From the NCBI GenBank assembly GCA_022494885.1, contig JAGVSM010001127.1, positions 62,001 through 126,000 of the forward strand: 64,000 nt of DNA. Direction: 5' to 3'. The stretch is from Micrasema longulum. Taxonomy: Eukaryota; Arthropoda; Insecta; Trichoptera; Brachycentridae. The number at the start of each line of letters is the position of its first letter. Within the stretch, counting starts at the first letter, position 1. Below the pieces are notes generated by a model. The model searched no databases and was not told the origin of the DNA. It saw only the letters and a list, made by a program, of their open reading frames with translations. This document shows positions 1 through 10,745 of the stretch, piece after piece. The translations under genes and the position numbers were made by a program.

Positions 1-1788
1 TGTTTCTCATCTCCAACTAAGTTGTAAATAATCTGAAATAAAAAAACCAAATTTATATGAATAAAACTGTACTTGTACTGTTATAAAACTGGTGAGAATA
101 TTTGTCCAAAAAATATACTATTCAGTACCATATGACTAAAAAATAAATAACCTCAAAATGAAACAATGATTATGTACAAAAATATCAAATAGTTTGATGA
201 AAACATAACATAGGTGCCCAGTAGACACATTTAAAAATAAATTCGATCAATAAACAAACCAGTTAGTACAAAATATTGTATTTCTGTAAAAACAATTTTT
301 ACTTGCTTCTTGTTTGCAATATAGAATATTTAGTTTATGAATATTCACTTTATAAAAATGTAAAATGTACTTACCAACTTACAATAATTATCCAAGTAGA
401 CTTAAACGCTAAAAAGAGCTAATTATTCACCCAAATGTTATTTTATATAACCCATAACAATGCAAACGGACACTAGAATGAAGTTAGATGCTGATTGCAT
501 TTTCATTATGAATTAATGGCTGTTAAGTGTTGTGAGTACCGGTAGGTACTAGATAATTATGCAATTTAATCGTTTTTGTGTACGAATAAAATGACGTTGT
601 TAATGGTTATTTGAAGATGTCATGTAATTACATTTTTTAATTATTTTTCAAATTCGAACAAACTATCCATTAAAAAAATAACATGGTATTGATCCTGGTT
701 TAAATTGTGTTAGAAGGAACACAAAATTATGTAGAGCCAGAAACCACGTCCGTCTGCGACCGCCAAACGGCCGGTATGAATGTAATAAAACCCAAATAAG
801 ACATTGTTTAAATAGAATATTACAACTAGAATTATCGTATTGAAAAAAAATACAGTTCTATAAAAAATGGTTTTAACTAAACTATTTCAAAATTTTTTAA
901 TTTTTTATGGTATTATTGATTGCATAATTTTACGTAGAAATAAAGGAAAAATTTATGTGATTTAAAATGCTTATATTTCTTTTCAAAAACAAAAAAATAA
1001 GATTCTGCCGCGGCCATCTCCTTTTTAAATGTATTATCTTCAAATCGTTATAATAAATTTTAGTTCAATACTTAGTCTTTATTGAGATCCCAGATTAATA
1101 AGCTTAGTCTAAATTTAAAATGGCGTAATCTGCCAGTCTAAAAGTAATTATATTTTAGTTATATGAAACTTTTAAGTACATTTCTTTATAAAAATACCTA
1201 TAAAAAATATTGTTTTTATCTAATATATAACTTTCAATTTTTTTTATTGCGCGATTTTTAACAAACATTCGTTTTAAAATGTTAAAATCGTATAATTTCC
1301 TAATTTTGCGCGCGTTTTACCAGACTGCCTTATTTTGTCTTTGTCATAAAAAGAAACCGATTCTACCAGGAGCTAAGAGAATGGAAGAGTAAAAATATCT
1401 TTCGAATGTTATGGGGTACAGGATATACAGAATGAATGTCAAAAAAGTAAGTTTGGGATACGTTTTTTGTTTTTAAGTTTTCAAACCATTTGGACATTAA
1501 AATAAACGTATAGATGTGAAGGAACATACCAAATATAAATAGCCTGTTTGTTTCGTATCATCTAAAATAATTTCCGATTTAAAAATATATATGGATAAAA
1601 AAATATTATTTAATGTTACAAATCTGCACATGTAATTATATGCATACATTCTGAACCTAACTACTATTTGTAATACGTTATACTTAAAACAACACTGTAG
1701 CCGACGTCATAGTCCTTTATTTTATTATTGTATGTTAGTATTAATGTTTCAATTATTATTTTACTTGGATTTAATATATAACCTAGTA
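1..1788. other. AT-rich sequence without recognisable gene
   Basis: Very AT-rich sequence with many stop codons in all frames. I see no coding similarity, no RNA gene and no clear transposon ends. A few slightly GC-richer patches (near 725-780, 1000-1020 and 1300-1330) are too short to assign. Base composition changes abruptly at about 1790, where the retroelement LTR starts. Confidence 0.6.
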
Positions 1789-2213
1789 TGTATGAGTCTG
1801 CGAGGCTAATTCCGTGTCTAACCGGCCGCTGCCGTATAAAGGACGAATTGAGCGGAGCGTGTCAAGCTAGCGGCCCTTTCACGTCCGCTCTAGTCGGCGC
1901 TCGATTGTGCAATGGAGGGACGGAGGCGGGGGTCGGGGCTTATACGTTGGCTAGGGGGCGCCTATTTACGTTGGCCGCTCGGGAGAATACTTGACAAGAG
2001 TGGGGGGCCGGCACCATTCACATACCTAAGTTAACCGTAGGGTCAGATTTTGTAATCTTGTATAAATATGTGCACATGTGAGAAATAAAGACATCGATCG
2101 AAAACAGTAAACACTCTCTTTTAACTCTACTCTGCCCGATTACTTCGCCACTTCGTCTTCAGATCTTCACTGCATCTTTCCTGGACTCAGCCGAATCCAG
2201 AAGCGGATTTACA
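1789..2213 (+). repeat. Probable 5' LTR of BEL/Pao element
   Basis: GC content rises sharply at about 1789, where a TGT trinucleotide could be the LTR start. The segment could end at ACA (2211-2213). It contains a TATA-like TATAAATA near 2061 and an AATAAA polyadenylation signal near 2083, in the order expected of an LTR with U3, R and U5. It lies just upstream of a BEL/Pao gag-pol frame. No 3' LTR is present in the window because the element is truncated, so both boundaries are inferred and not proven by comparing two LTRs. Confidence 0.5.
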
Positions 2214-2421
2214 ACCTGTTAGCCGCCACTGTCAGCCGACAGTATTTGGAATAAATATTCATACCTACGGGCTACTGATACCTATCGCAGCTCGCAGTAG
2301 AATACCAGCGCCTTGCCGAGATTTTTACAGTCTCACAATTCTTTATACGAGGCGGAAACGCGTCTGGTACAAAGTGGTCCTTCACTGCCGAATCTTCTAC
2401 TGAATATCACAGCCGCCCAAG
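2214..2421 (+). other. Retroelement leader between LTR and gag
   Basis: This is the untranslated leader between the inferred LTR end and the gag-pol start codon. A primer binding site should lie at its 5' edge, but I could not match one to a specific tRNA with confidence. Confidence 0.4.
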
Positions 2422-5127
2422 ATGACTCCCGTATTGCGATCGGGGAAGAACGCCGCCGAACGGGTGGACCCCGCCATATCTGAAAGAGAATCATCCGACG
2501 ACGATGCTTCTGACAACGCTTCTCAAGCATCAGCCAACACCATCAGATTCCTGAAGGCACAGAACAATGAGCTTCGCACCCAACTGAAGCGCCAGAGTAG
2601 AAAAGAGAGCCGCCCACAGCCGTTGGACGGAGAACAGGGACCATCTACACTCCCACCGTTGGAAGGATCTGAGGAGAGCGCTGCTGGACTCACAGAGACG
2701 TGGGTCAACCGCTCCGCAGATCCCATGGCGCAGATGGCCACCGCTATTGCTGAGATGGCCTCAGCAATAAGAACCTCGTCGATAGGGAGCCCCAGGCCGC
2801 CTAACGTGGAAGACGATAGCAGAGTTGGGGCCATGATGGCCCGACAGTCCAGTGCCAAGGACCTGCCCGTCTACACAGGAGAGCCGCTGGAGTGGCCCAC
2901 CTTTAGCTCTCAGTATCATCAATCGACTGAGATGTGCCGCCTATCAGAGCCGGAGAACCTCCTACGTCTGCAGCGCGCCCTGAGGGGGCGAGCGAGAGAG
3001 GCGGTCTCAGCGCTACTCGTAGAGCCGCGTAACGTCGGACAAATCATCCGAACTTTGGAGCTGCGCTTTGGCCAAAAGGAAGTCATCGTCGCAGCCATGC
3101 TGGATAGAGTAAGGAGAATCCAATGTCTTCAGGGTACTGGTTCGACGGAGTCACTGATCGAGCTATCTGGTGCCATCAGCAACGTGATCGCCACTCTGGA
3201 AGGCTTCGGTGGTGAATATCTTACTACCCCGCAGTTACTAAGCGAGCTAGTAGCGAAACTACCGCTATGTATGCGTACATCGTGGTGGGGGGCCAGACGA
3301 GGTGATAATAACAGAGCCACTGTTAAAGATTTTTCTGTCTGGGTAGAAGAAATATCGAGCGCCGCAATGTTGTGCGGAGGTATCGAACCGAACATTTATA
3401 GTGGAAAAGGCAATCGAAAACGCGAGTTAGTAAATACCGCGGTGGTGCCTCAAATACCTACAGGTGAGAAGAACAAGTGTGCATTGTGTAATCGATCTCA
3501 CCATATTCAGTCGTGCCGGGACTATTTAAAGTTATCAGTGGCCGAGCGATGGCAAATAGTTAAAAGTAAAAACTTATGCTTTTCGTGCTTAGGGGAATCG
3601 CATAGGGTTACGCAATGTAAACATTCGCGTGAGTGCAGCGTTGATAGGTGCCGTTCATTGCACCATAAAACGCTTCACGAATCTAACCGCGGAGAAGTGC
3701 GCGAATATCGACCTACCACCGAGGTCGGAGCCTCGAGCTCATCGTTTTCGCGACAAAACAATTCCTTGAACGGGAATCAATCCGCAAGGAGAGAATCAAG
3801 TGAGAATTTAGTGAGTGAAAGTGAAAACCGCTATGACAATGAAAACTCACGAAATAGAACAGTTGTGAACACGTGGTCAACGAACGGACCGATTCTTTTA
3901 AAATTATTACCGGTGGAAATAAGTGGACCAGCGGGAACAGTGACTTCGTACGCCTTGTTGGATGAAGGGTCTACAATTACCCTCATCGACAGTGAAGTGG
4001 CGGACCGTGCAGGTGCGTCAGAAAAAATACGAGGACTAAAAATTCACGGGGCCGGTGGCATGAATGTGACGGATGAGTCATCACGTCGCATAACAGTAAA
4101 TATCCGCGGCGATAACAGTGAAATATACAAAATGCGAGCTAACACGATGGAATATTTAAATTTACCGCCTCAAGCCGTAATGGACGCCGGACAAATTAAA
4201 ACAGTGCGCCCGCAAATTTTAATTGGCCAAGATAATGCTTCCTTGATTGTAACGAGGGAAGCAAGGAAAAACGGGAGATATATTATCTCCGTTACTGCAT
4301 TAGGAGAGGCGATTCACGGCGGTACAAATACAATGCCGTTTCAAACAATCGCCGCAATACAAGACAACGCCCGATTAGAAAATCTTGTGAAGAAAAATTA
4401 TGCCGTTGACTCGTTAGGTATTTTGCCGACAATTAGAATATCTTGCAGTGAAAAAAGAGCAATTGATATTCTTCAAAACACTACTCGACCTCTGATATCG
4501 GGACAATGGGAAACAGGACTTTTGTGGAAAGACGACGTCATAAGCCTCCCAAATAATCGGCAAACGGCGCTACGAAGACTAGAACTAATCGAAAAGAAAT
4601 TTCGCAAAAACGAATCCTTTGCTATCGCGTACAAATCGAAAATAAATGAGTATATCAATAAGGGATATGCCCGAGAGCTCACATGCATTGAGAAAAATAC
4701 ATTGACGAATAGAACGTACTACCTACCGCACTTCGCAGTTAGTCATGTGAATAAACCCGGAAAGCTACGTATTGTCTTCGACGCCGCAAGTAAATATCGC
4801 GGTGTTTCGTTGAACGATTGCTTACTAAATGGACCAGATATGCTAACTTCACTTCTAGGGAACGTGATACGATTTCGAGAGGGAAAAATCGCCCTCGCGG
4901 CGGATATTAAAGAAATGTTTCTGAGAATCCGAATACGCGACGAAGATCAACAGTCACAAAGATTTCTTTGGCGTGATAATGAAGACGAACATATTTTTTC
5001 AGCGACAGATGAAAAGCTCTGTAAATACCTAGTACTCCGTATTATCAGCAGGTTTATCTCTGTTGAAAAAATATATACCTTTAAACATACATTGATATAT
5101 TTACAGGGTGTTCTATGCCTATACTGA
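2422..5127 (+). CDS. Truncated BEL/Pao retrotransposon gag-pol polyprotein
   Basis: A single frame of 901 codons encodes the front part of a BEL/Pao polyprotein. In order: an acidic and coiled N-terminus (1-145); a gag region of the DUF1759 type (about 147-295, beginning near LPVYTGEPLEWPTF); Cys/His zinc-knuckle repeats (about 353-416); an aspartic protease of the DUF1758 type with LLDEGST, catalytic Asp about 514; and the start of the reverse transcriptase (about 765-859), with KLRIVFDAA and the first catalytic Asp about 828 in ADIKEMF. Similarity ends near residue 859 (base 4998). The last 42 codons are unrelated sequence, so the RT YxDD box, RNase H and integrase are all missing. The frame upstream of the break is intact, which suggests a fairly recent insertion that was then truncated. 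It cannot transpose by itself. Confidence 0.9.
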   Translation: MTPVLRSGKNAAERVDPAISERESSDDDASDNASQASANTIRFLKAQNNELRTQLKRQSRKESRPQPLDGEQGPSTLPPLEGSEESAAGLTETWVNRSADPMAQMATAIAEMASAIRTSSIGSPRPPNVEDDSRVGAMMARQSSAKDLPVYTGEPLEWPTFSSQYHQSTEMCRLSEPENLLRLQRALRGRAREAVSALLVEPRNVGQIIRTLELRFGQKEVIVAAMLDRVRRIQCLQGTGSTESLIELSGAISNVIATLEGFGGEYLTTPQLLSELVAKLPLCMRTSWWGARRGDNNRATVKDFSVWVEEISSAAMLCGGIEPNIYSGKGNRKRELVNTAVVPQIPTGEKNKCALCNRSHHIQSCRDYLKLSVAERWQIVKSKNLCFSCLGESHRVTQCKHSRECSVDRCRSLHHKTLHESNRGEVREYRPTTEVGASSSSFSRQNNSLNGNQSARRESSENLVSESENRYDNENSRNRTVVNTWSTNGPILLKLLPVEISGPAGTVTSYALLDEGSTITLIDSEVADRAGASEKIRGLKIHGAGGMNVTDESSRRITVNIRGDNSEIYKMRANTMEYLNLPPQAVMDAGQIKTVRPQILIGQDNASLIVTREARKNGRYIISVTALGEAIHGGTNTMPFQTIAAIQDNARLENLVKKNYAVDSLGILPTIRISCSEKRAIDILQNTTRPLISGQWETGLLWKDDVISLPNNRQTALRRLELIEKKFRKNESFAIAYKSKINEYINKGYARELTCIEKNTLTNRTYYLPHFAVSHVNKPGKLRIVFDAASKYRGVSLNDCLLNGPDMLTSLLGNVIRFREGKIALAADIKEMFLRIRIRDEDQQSQRFLWRDNEDEHIFSATDEKLCKYLVLRIISRFISVEKIYTFKHTLIYLQGVLCLY

Positions 5128-5790
5128 TCATCGTGGTTTCGGATGTGACAGGGTTTAAAAAACATCCTGTATAATATACGTGAATATGTATTTGTATAAA
5201 TGCGTTAAAAGTGTCCCGACTCGACACAGATTTTTTTAGCGAATCGAAGCAAGTTCAAATACGGATCGTAACTGATAATGTTCTTAAATACTAGTACGTC
5301 TGTACTAAAATAGTGTACTATATAAATATAAAAAATACTTGGATGGAGAAATTCACAACCTTTTAACAAAGATCTGGATACCCGTAGCAAAAATAGAATT
5401 ATTTTAATAAATAAAATCGAAAAATGAATGTATCCAGTAAAATTTGATATAATACTCCCAAGGATGTCAGTCTAATTCGAAATAAGTCAAACAAAAATTT
5501 TATTCACCAGACACATTTTATTTTTATTTTTGAAATGTGTGTTTTTATTAATTTTCTTGGAATTTCAACGTTCGCCCACATGAGATGAGACATAATTATG
5601 TTTCTCATCATGCTGAAAATGGTCCATAATTCTGTGCCAACAAATTGATGATAAAGACAAGTTGTTAGAAATATATTTTATTTTCAACATGTGTTTTATT
5701 ATATCGTGAACCATTCTTAATTTCCTGTTTTTTACATATTCGCCAAAAAAATTTTTACTGTATGTTTTTTAAAGCCTAATCTTACGTTCA
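4999..5790. other. Unassigned AT-rich sequence after the BEL break
   Basis: After the abrupt end of RT similarity the sequence is AT-rich with no recognisable coding content. It contains a 70-bp inverted-repeat mini-element, listed separately. No 3' LTR follows. Confidence 0.5.
5102..5171. mobile_element. 70-bp Tc1/mariner-like terminal-repeat mini-element
   Basis: TACAGGGTGTT at 5102-5112 is mirrored by AACATCCTGTA at 5161-5171, an 11-bp terminal inverted repeat with one mismatch. Both ends carry TA, the target duplication of the Tc1/mariner superfamily. There is almost no internal sequence, so this would be an extreme deletion derivative. It lies close behind the truncation point of the BEL element. 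Confidence 0.5.
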
Positions 5791-6180
5791 AAAATGTCTG
5801 GATAATGAGTTTTCGCGGGATTGTCACTATTCTTGTGATTCGATTGTCAAAGCCATTTAGTGACATAAATATTTTTTTAATATTGTATTTTTCATATGTT
5901 CGCAGTACACTTGAGCTTGGTTCAATTATATGGAATCCTATTTATGATTGCCACACAAAAAGAATTGAAAACATTAAAATCAAATTTATTAAACATTTAA
6001 TTTACAAAACAAATAATACTTTTCCTTATATTGTAGATGCAGCAAATTACTTTGGAATTAGTTATCTTAAAGATCGAAGAATAGTTCAAAAGGAGGTGTA
6101 TTTATATAAAATCTTAAATAACTAAATTGATTCTGCTGAACTATTTTCACTAATAAAATTTAGAATACCCAGATTTAATA
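5790..6180 (+). pseudogene. CR1/Jockey-like LINE reverse transcriptase 3' relic
   Basis: The translation from about 5800 matches the conserved region after the RT domain of CR1/Jockey-like LINEs. It has a FSDIN...LYFSYVRSTLELGSIIWNP block, then contact-like residues around HTKRIENIKIKF and a YLKDRR block. An in-frame stop at 6123-6125 interrupts it, but similarity resumes in the same frame with IDSAELFSLIKF, the block expected next in this family. It is therefore a dead fragment with at least one nonsense mutation. Endonuclease and RT catalytic regions are absent. Confidence 0.7.
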
Positions 6181-6224
6181 GTAACTATTTTTTATTGTTT
6201 CACTTATTAGTTTTCATTATTATT

Positions 6225-6310
6225 AATAATCTATATATACGTGTATGTATGTGCATTAGTGTATACGTATATGTTCATGTGTGTATATGTATGTGTATGT
6301 ATGTATGTGA
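6225..6310. repeat. TG/TA-rich simple repeat
   Basis: Irregular run of TGTA, TATG and TGTG units just downstream of the LINE relic. It is probably an expanded microsatellite in the degraded 3' region. Confidence 0.6.
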
Positions 6311-6599
6311 CAGTATGTTGCCTGCTAGAATGTAGTAAAATACGTAGTTAAAAAAACATAGTAAAAAACGTATTAAAAAAGACATAGTAAAAACCGTCCG
6401 TAATGGACGATATGTTTGATGTATTGAAAGGGTTTTTATATTTTATTGCTAAATTTCGAAATGTGTACCTTTTTTGAAGTTTATTTATTTATTTTAATAA
6501 AATACGATCAGGGTTCATTTCAGTTTCAATTCATTATTGAGAAAAATATTTTATTTGAAATTTATAATTGAGTAAAATATTTTATTTGAATTTTATTGC

Positions 6600-6780
6600 G
6601 ACACAGTAGGAAAACATTTTTAGGAAGGAATGTGGAAGGCTAGGCACTTACAGGGCTTATGGCCTGTCATTGGCTGGTTTAAGTTGGCGATTTGCACACT
6701 ATGCAACGTTCATCATCTTGGCTTTGCTTGAAATCCATATTTCTTCAATTCTTCCTTCTGCTGCATTATGATGTAATATA
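6600..6780 (+). mobile_element. Short inverted-repeat MITE, copy 1 (diverged)
   Basis: Shares the core CTTACAGGGCTTATGGCCTG with copies at 8536-8731 and 47023-47165. The flanking arms (around GGAAGGCTAGGC on the left, ATTCTTCCTTC on the right) are weak inverted repeats. It has no coding capacity. Confidence 0.5.
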
Positions 6781-7433
6781 ATGTTTTTTAATATATTTGA
6801 ATATTTTATTTGTATAGTTATTTTGAATAGAAAAATAACTGAGCTTGTTAATTATCTACATGCAAGCATTAACATCTACGTTATCTAAACGCGTTTATAT
6901 GTTGTCAGCATTGCCTCTGTAAGATAAATGCTTTAATTACCATAAATTTAATTCGTTTCCGCCATCAATTTACCTAGATTCACATTCATTAGATTTTAAT
7001 CAAGAATTCCATACCAAGATTGTCAGATACAATAATTTGGTGCTGTCAACAAAACACGAATCTTTGTGAGGCTTTATCTCCCTATCTTTCTTAATAAAAC
7101 ATCCTCCAGAATTCAATCCAGTATTTACGTTGGGTATTTTTATAAATTGAATTCAAACTTTTTTAAATTTAATGATCAATTTGCTACTACATAAATATGT
7201 ATATCGCCAGGGACACAATAACAATATTTCAGTAACATTAATGTGAAAAATTATAAAAAGAATTTTCTGTTAGGGTTTTATATTCATAAAATTAAATTTT
7301 TCAGCATGCGTCGCACTCCAAGCATAAACGCAAATTAGTACATGATTATTCTACCAGATTAACTAGTAGTTAGGCTAGCTGTTCCTTAATATCTTTAACG
7401 GATGGACATAAAAGTATAACCGCAAAAGTTTAA
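6781..7433. other. AT-rich spacer
   Basis: I see no coding similarity, transposon ends or RNA gene here. Confidence 0.5.
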
Positions 7434-7757
7434 CTTTTCAGGAGAGTAAAAAGAGCAAAAAAAGATAAAGAACTTTTAAAACAAACTAAACAATTAAATG
7501 TAACTGAACTTTTTAAACTAGAATCCTTAAAATTTATTCATAAATTAGCCACTGATGTAATTGTAGACGAAGAATTAAAACTTGAAAAAAACTGTAGTAA
7601 ACACAAACACAATACGAGAATATCAGATAAATATCATATGCAATATTTTAAAACGAGAAAAGGACAACCGAGACTAATAAACCATGGACTGAAATTATAC
7701 AATAAACTACCAGAAAAAACTAAACAAAAGACTCTGACAACATTTACAAAATTTTAA
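7434..7757 (+). pseudogene. LINE C-terminal relic without start codon
   Basis: An open stretch with no ATG runs from a stop at 7431 to TAA at 7755. Its translation resembles the C-terminal tail of a LINE ORF2: a KLESLKFIHKLA block, a HNTRISDKY block, then LKLYNKLPEKTKQKTLTTF. The N-Tyr/Trp-N-x-LP-x-x-(I/T)K pattern is typical of the end of this polyprotein. It differs from the CR1-like fragments nearby and so represents another subfamily. Nothing upstream of the tail survives. A T-rich tract follows at 7820-7835. Confidence 0.6.
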
Positions 7758-8535
7758 AAGTGAAAATATTTTGTTAAATGTATGTAACCCGTAAGGGTTT
7801 AACAATGAAATTTAAATTTTTTTTTTTTTTTTCATATTTGGCTTAGTTTTATAGTCGATTAAAAAAAAAATACAAAAGAGTAAAAAATACTTAACTTCCT
7901 CATTGCTTTGATATTTGTTTCCAAACATCGTACGGGATGAAAATATGTGGCTTTATTTATATCTTCCTCGGTCGGAACTCGCAACTCAAATAGTAAAACA
8001 TTTAATTAGAGCAAGATTTCTGTAGAATATGTAATTTGGTCTCTAGACTTCTATGAATGGTCCAGTAAATTAAAAGATTGTTCTGTTGTTCAAAATCATT
8101 CCGTTTTTCCAGTGAATTGTGTCTTCGATTTTTCGTAACTAAGCATTTGTTTAATCGTATTCAGCTATTTTTATACCTGGACTGAATTATTTGAAGATAC
8201 CACACACGAATATGGACATTTTAACAAAATCTTTTTGAACAAAAATAATAATCATAAATTTAAATCGGAATAAAAAAAACAGAACAATTCTTGAAAATGA
8301 TGTCAAACCATCATCATTGTCATCATCATTACCTAATTTGCACCTAGTGGTACATAAGGCTCTACATTGGCACTCTAATCGCAGTGTATCTAGATCATTT
8401 TTATTACATGAAAGGTAAGGTGATCAGTCTTTCGCTTCAGATACCAGTCTAGAAACATTTAAATATTCGAACAATATTTCGAGTTTGTCCAAATTTTTGT
8501 AGACAAGGACTGGATTTAACTCCCTAGGGAGCTGT
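7758..8535. other. AT-rich spacer with a CAT-repeat patch
   Basis: Mostly featureless. A CATCATCATT-type patch followed by a CACCTAGTGG..CATAAGG block at about 8305-8375 recurs near 23885 and, more weakly, at 34925 and 42195. It is probably the antisense 3' end of an RTE-like LINE. Confidence 0.4.
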
Positions 8536-8731
8536 TAATATCAACATATTACAAGAGAGATAAAGAACAATTAAGAAAAGGTTTTATAGCAGCATAGGCA
8601 TTTACAGGGCTTATGACCTGTCATAGGCCACTAACACATTGTGTAACATTCACTATTCTGTAGATGCCTAGATTTCTATATTACCTTCTCTTAATGATTG
8701 TTTATCTCTGTTATAATATGTTTCAATATTG
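8536..8731. mobile_element. Palindromic MITE with long terminal inverted repeats, copy 2
   Basis: The left arm (8536-8600) and right arm (about 8660-8731) are reverse complements over some 60 bp with scattered mismatches. For example, AAGAGAGATAAAG on the left matches the complement of TTTATCTCTGTTAT on the right. The core ACAGGGCTTATGACCTG is shared with the copies at 6.6 and 47.0 kb. It has no ORF. I could not identify a clean target duplication, so the superfamily is open. Confidence 0.65.
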
Positions 8732-8747
8732 CAGTGTGGAATTTTAT

Positions 8748-9252
8748 TTATTTATTTTATTAACAAAAACGGTAAATCTGCCTTTTACAAATATTAATAA
8801 TATTAACATATTTGACTTTATATTAATTTTTTTTCAAAAACACGAATATTAAAAACAAGATTTAAAAATAAAAAAAAATAACATCAAAAATTATACAAGA
8901 ATTATATTTAAAAAAATAACCTAAAAATTATACACCATATTCAGTAGAAAGTTTAAATAATAAAACATTCTACAGTAAAACAACAAGAAAATCATAAGTA
9001 CTGTTTCACACAACTAGGCAAAGTGAACAAATTTTTTTATATGAAATGCATGAATAAATAAATATTTAGTACCATTCACCATCTTTGAAAAAGCTCAAAA
9101 GGTTTGTTCTATAGAAACAATACCCTACACTAAATATATCAGATACGTGGGAATAACTATTGCCGAGTTCATGAAGTCTATTTAATACTGCATTACAAGT
9201 ATAAACTGTCCGTGAATTGTTGCTACAAAACGAAATCACCTTCAAAACCAAT
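8748..9252 (-). pseudogene. CR1-like LINE 3' end, minus-strand copy
   Basis: On the minus strand the frame ending at 9066 encodes SFCSNNSRTVYTC...DIFSVGYCFYRTN. This is nearly identical to the plus-strand copy at 10746-10949, which also preserves the preceding DCPELLSLINFRVP block of the CR1/Jockey C-terminus. The 3' noncoding part (8748-9065), including the A/T-rich tail, also matches the plus copy. 5'-truncated near 9240, as expected from incomplete target-primed reverse transcription. Confidence 0.65.
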
Positions 9253-9254
9253 AT

Positions 9255-9375
9255 TTCACGTCCACTCTGTCAAGAATCGTCTCCAGAACCTCAATGATTG
9301 TAGGACTTTGCGCCAACTACTACACTACGAGGTGGACTTATCCTCACTCGATTTCCTTTTTTAGTAATTTTTTTA
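9255..9375 (-). repeat. tRNA-derived SINE family B fragment
   Basis: Minus-strand match to the SINE B head: a CGAGGTGGACTTATCC...CTCACTCG block next to a degraded tRNA-like box region. Related copies lie at 9780-9880, 11793-11965, 28525-28605, 35555-35700, 49690-49985 and 53985-54175. Confidence 0.5.
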
Positions 9376-10744
9376 TTTAAGACATTAAAAAAAATACTTG
9401 TTTTTCCAACGAAGTTTGAAAAGAGCAATTAAAAAGTTTTGGCGAAAACAAAACACACTAAGGTCTGATTTATCGGTGATCGGGCCACAACTGACTTAGA
9501 TTACTTTTTGCTCTAAAAGTAACATATCTAACATAAGGTTTTACCCGTGTAACGTTTTATTTAAATATTCAAATATCCGGAATTACTCTTTGCCGGGGCT
9601 ACCCAAACTTCCCCTTTGATCAAATATAGAAAGCAAATTGAGAAACAATTATAATTTTTTTGTATTTAATACAAAATTTTAATAAATATTCAGGTTCAAC
9701 ATTATAATTACAAGTTTTTATCATGTTGTTCACCCATAAATACATATAAACAATATTAGAAATGAGAAAATATTTTAAAAGACTATAAAAAAATGGATAG
9801 TGGAGTTCAGTCCAGGGTTTGGGTTTTATTTCACAGATAGAACTGTATTCTTCACTCACCTGGGCTCAGAAAAAAATAGGAATATTTTGCATCTTAATTT
9901 AAAACTCCTTAAAGGATAAAATCCAGTACTTATATTTTTTACAAAAAACTGAAAATAAAAAAAATCTTGAAAACAGTTCAATCTAACCTTTAAGCCGGTT
10001 ATTTCAAAATATTTGACCGCTTTTTTCCCTTTACTTTCCTCGAACCAAATATTTATTAAAGTTTTTTCAATGGTAAATTTGATGTCCGATTTTAAAATGT
10101 TCTTTTTATGGAATCAACGTACCTTTTTAGTAGTTTAAATTACGAAACTTCAAAATGATCAAACCCCGGAGACTTGAATAAATATTTTATTCTGAATTGC
10201 TAAAAACGGTCCCCGTAAAAGGAGAACAAAAATTCGTAATTTTTCGACATTCGACGTTATGTTTTTGTGCGTTTTGAAATCTAAATAATACAAGTGTACT
10301 TAATTAAATATAAACTTTAATACTTACACATGTAAAAATATTTTTCAAAAGTAAATAGTTAAGTGTCCTCGGCATGGGTAACGGGTAAGCCCAGTGAGCT
10401 CACATTATTTTTATTATTATCTTTGTTTGTAATGAAAAAAAATTGAATAAAATAAATGAAAATATGTATGCATTTTACAGACTGTACATGCCTGATAATT
10501 CTGTGGCCTGGATCTTTAAGGGCTAGTGTCAGATCTCGTATTTTTCATACCATTATTTTGTAGAAGGTCGATGCCATTTTAAAAAACTTGTTTATTTTAA
10601 TATTTTTTATACACAAACCTCTGTGGAAATGCTTTATATTAACATTTGTTATCAAAGACGTCAAATAGTTTATTTGTTAAAACTTAACGATAGAAGGAAA
10701 ATTATAGACCTTTAAAATTTATTCAAAATTGTAAATTCAACATG
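9376..10744. other. AT-rich spacer with a SINE B fragment and a short dispersed repeat
   Basis: Bases 9780-9880 (minus) match the head of SINE family B (the ACAGTTCT..GTGAAATA region before the CTGGAC block). Bases 10636-10680 contain TTGTTATCAAAGACGTCAAA, shared with 25386-25432. I see nothing else. Confidence 0.4.
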
Positions 10745-10745
10745 G

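Noticed and set aside
530..550. TACCGGTAGGTA as another hairpin-family copy
   Set aside because: Only the ACCGGTAGGT string matches. The GANGA box, hairpin and GAAA are missing.
2523..2858. Minus-strand ORF of 111 codons
   Set aside because: Antisense shadow of the BEL/Pao gag frame, which has clear domains on the plus strand.
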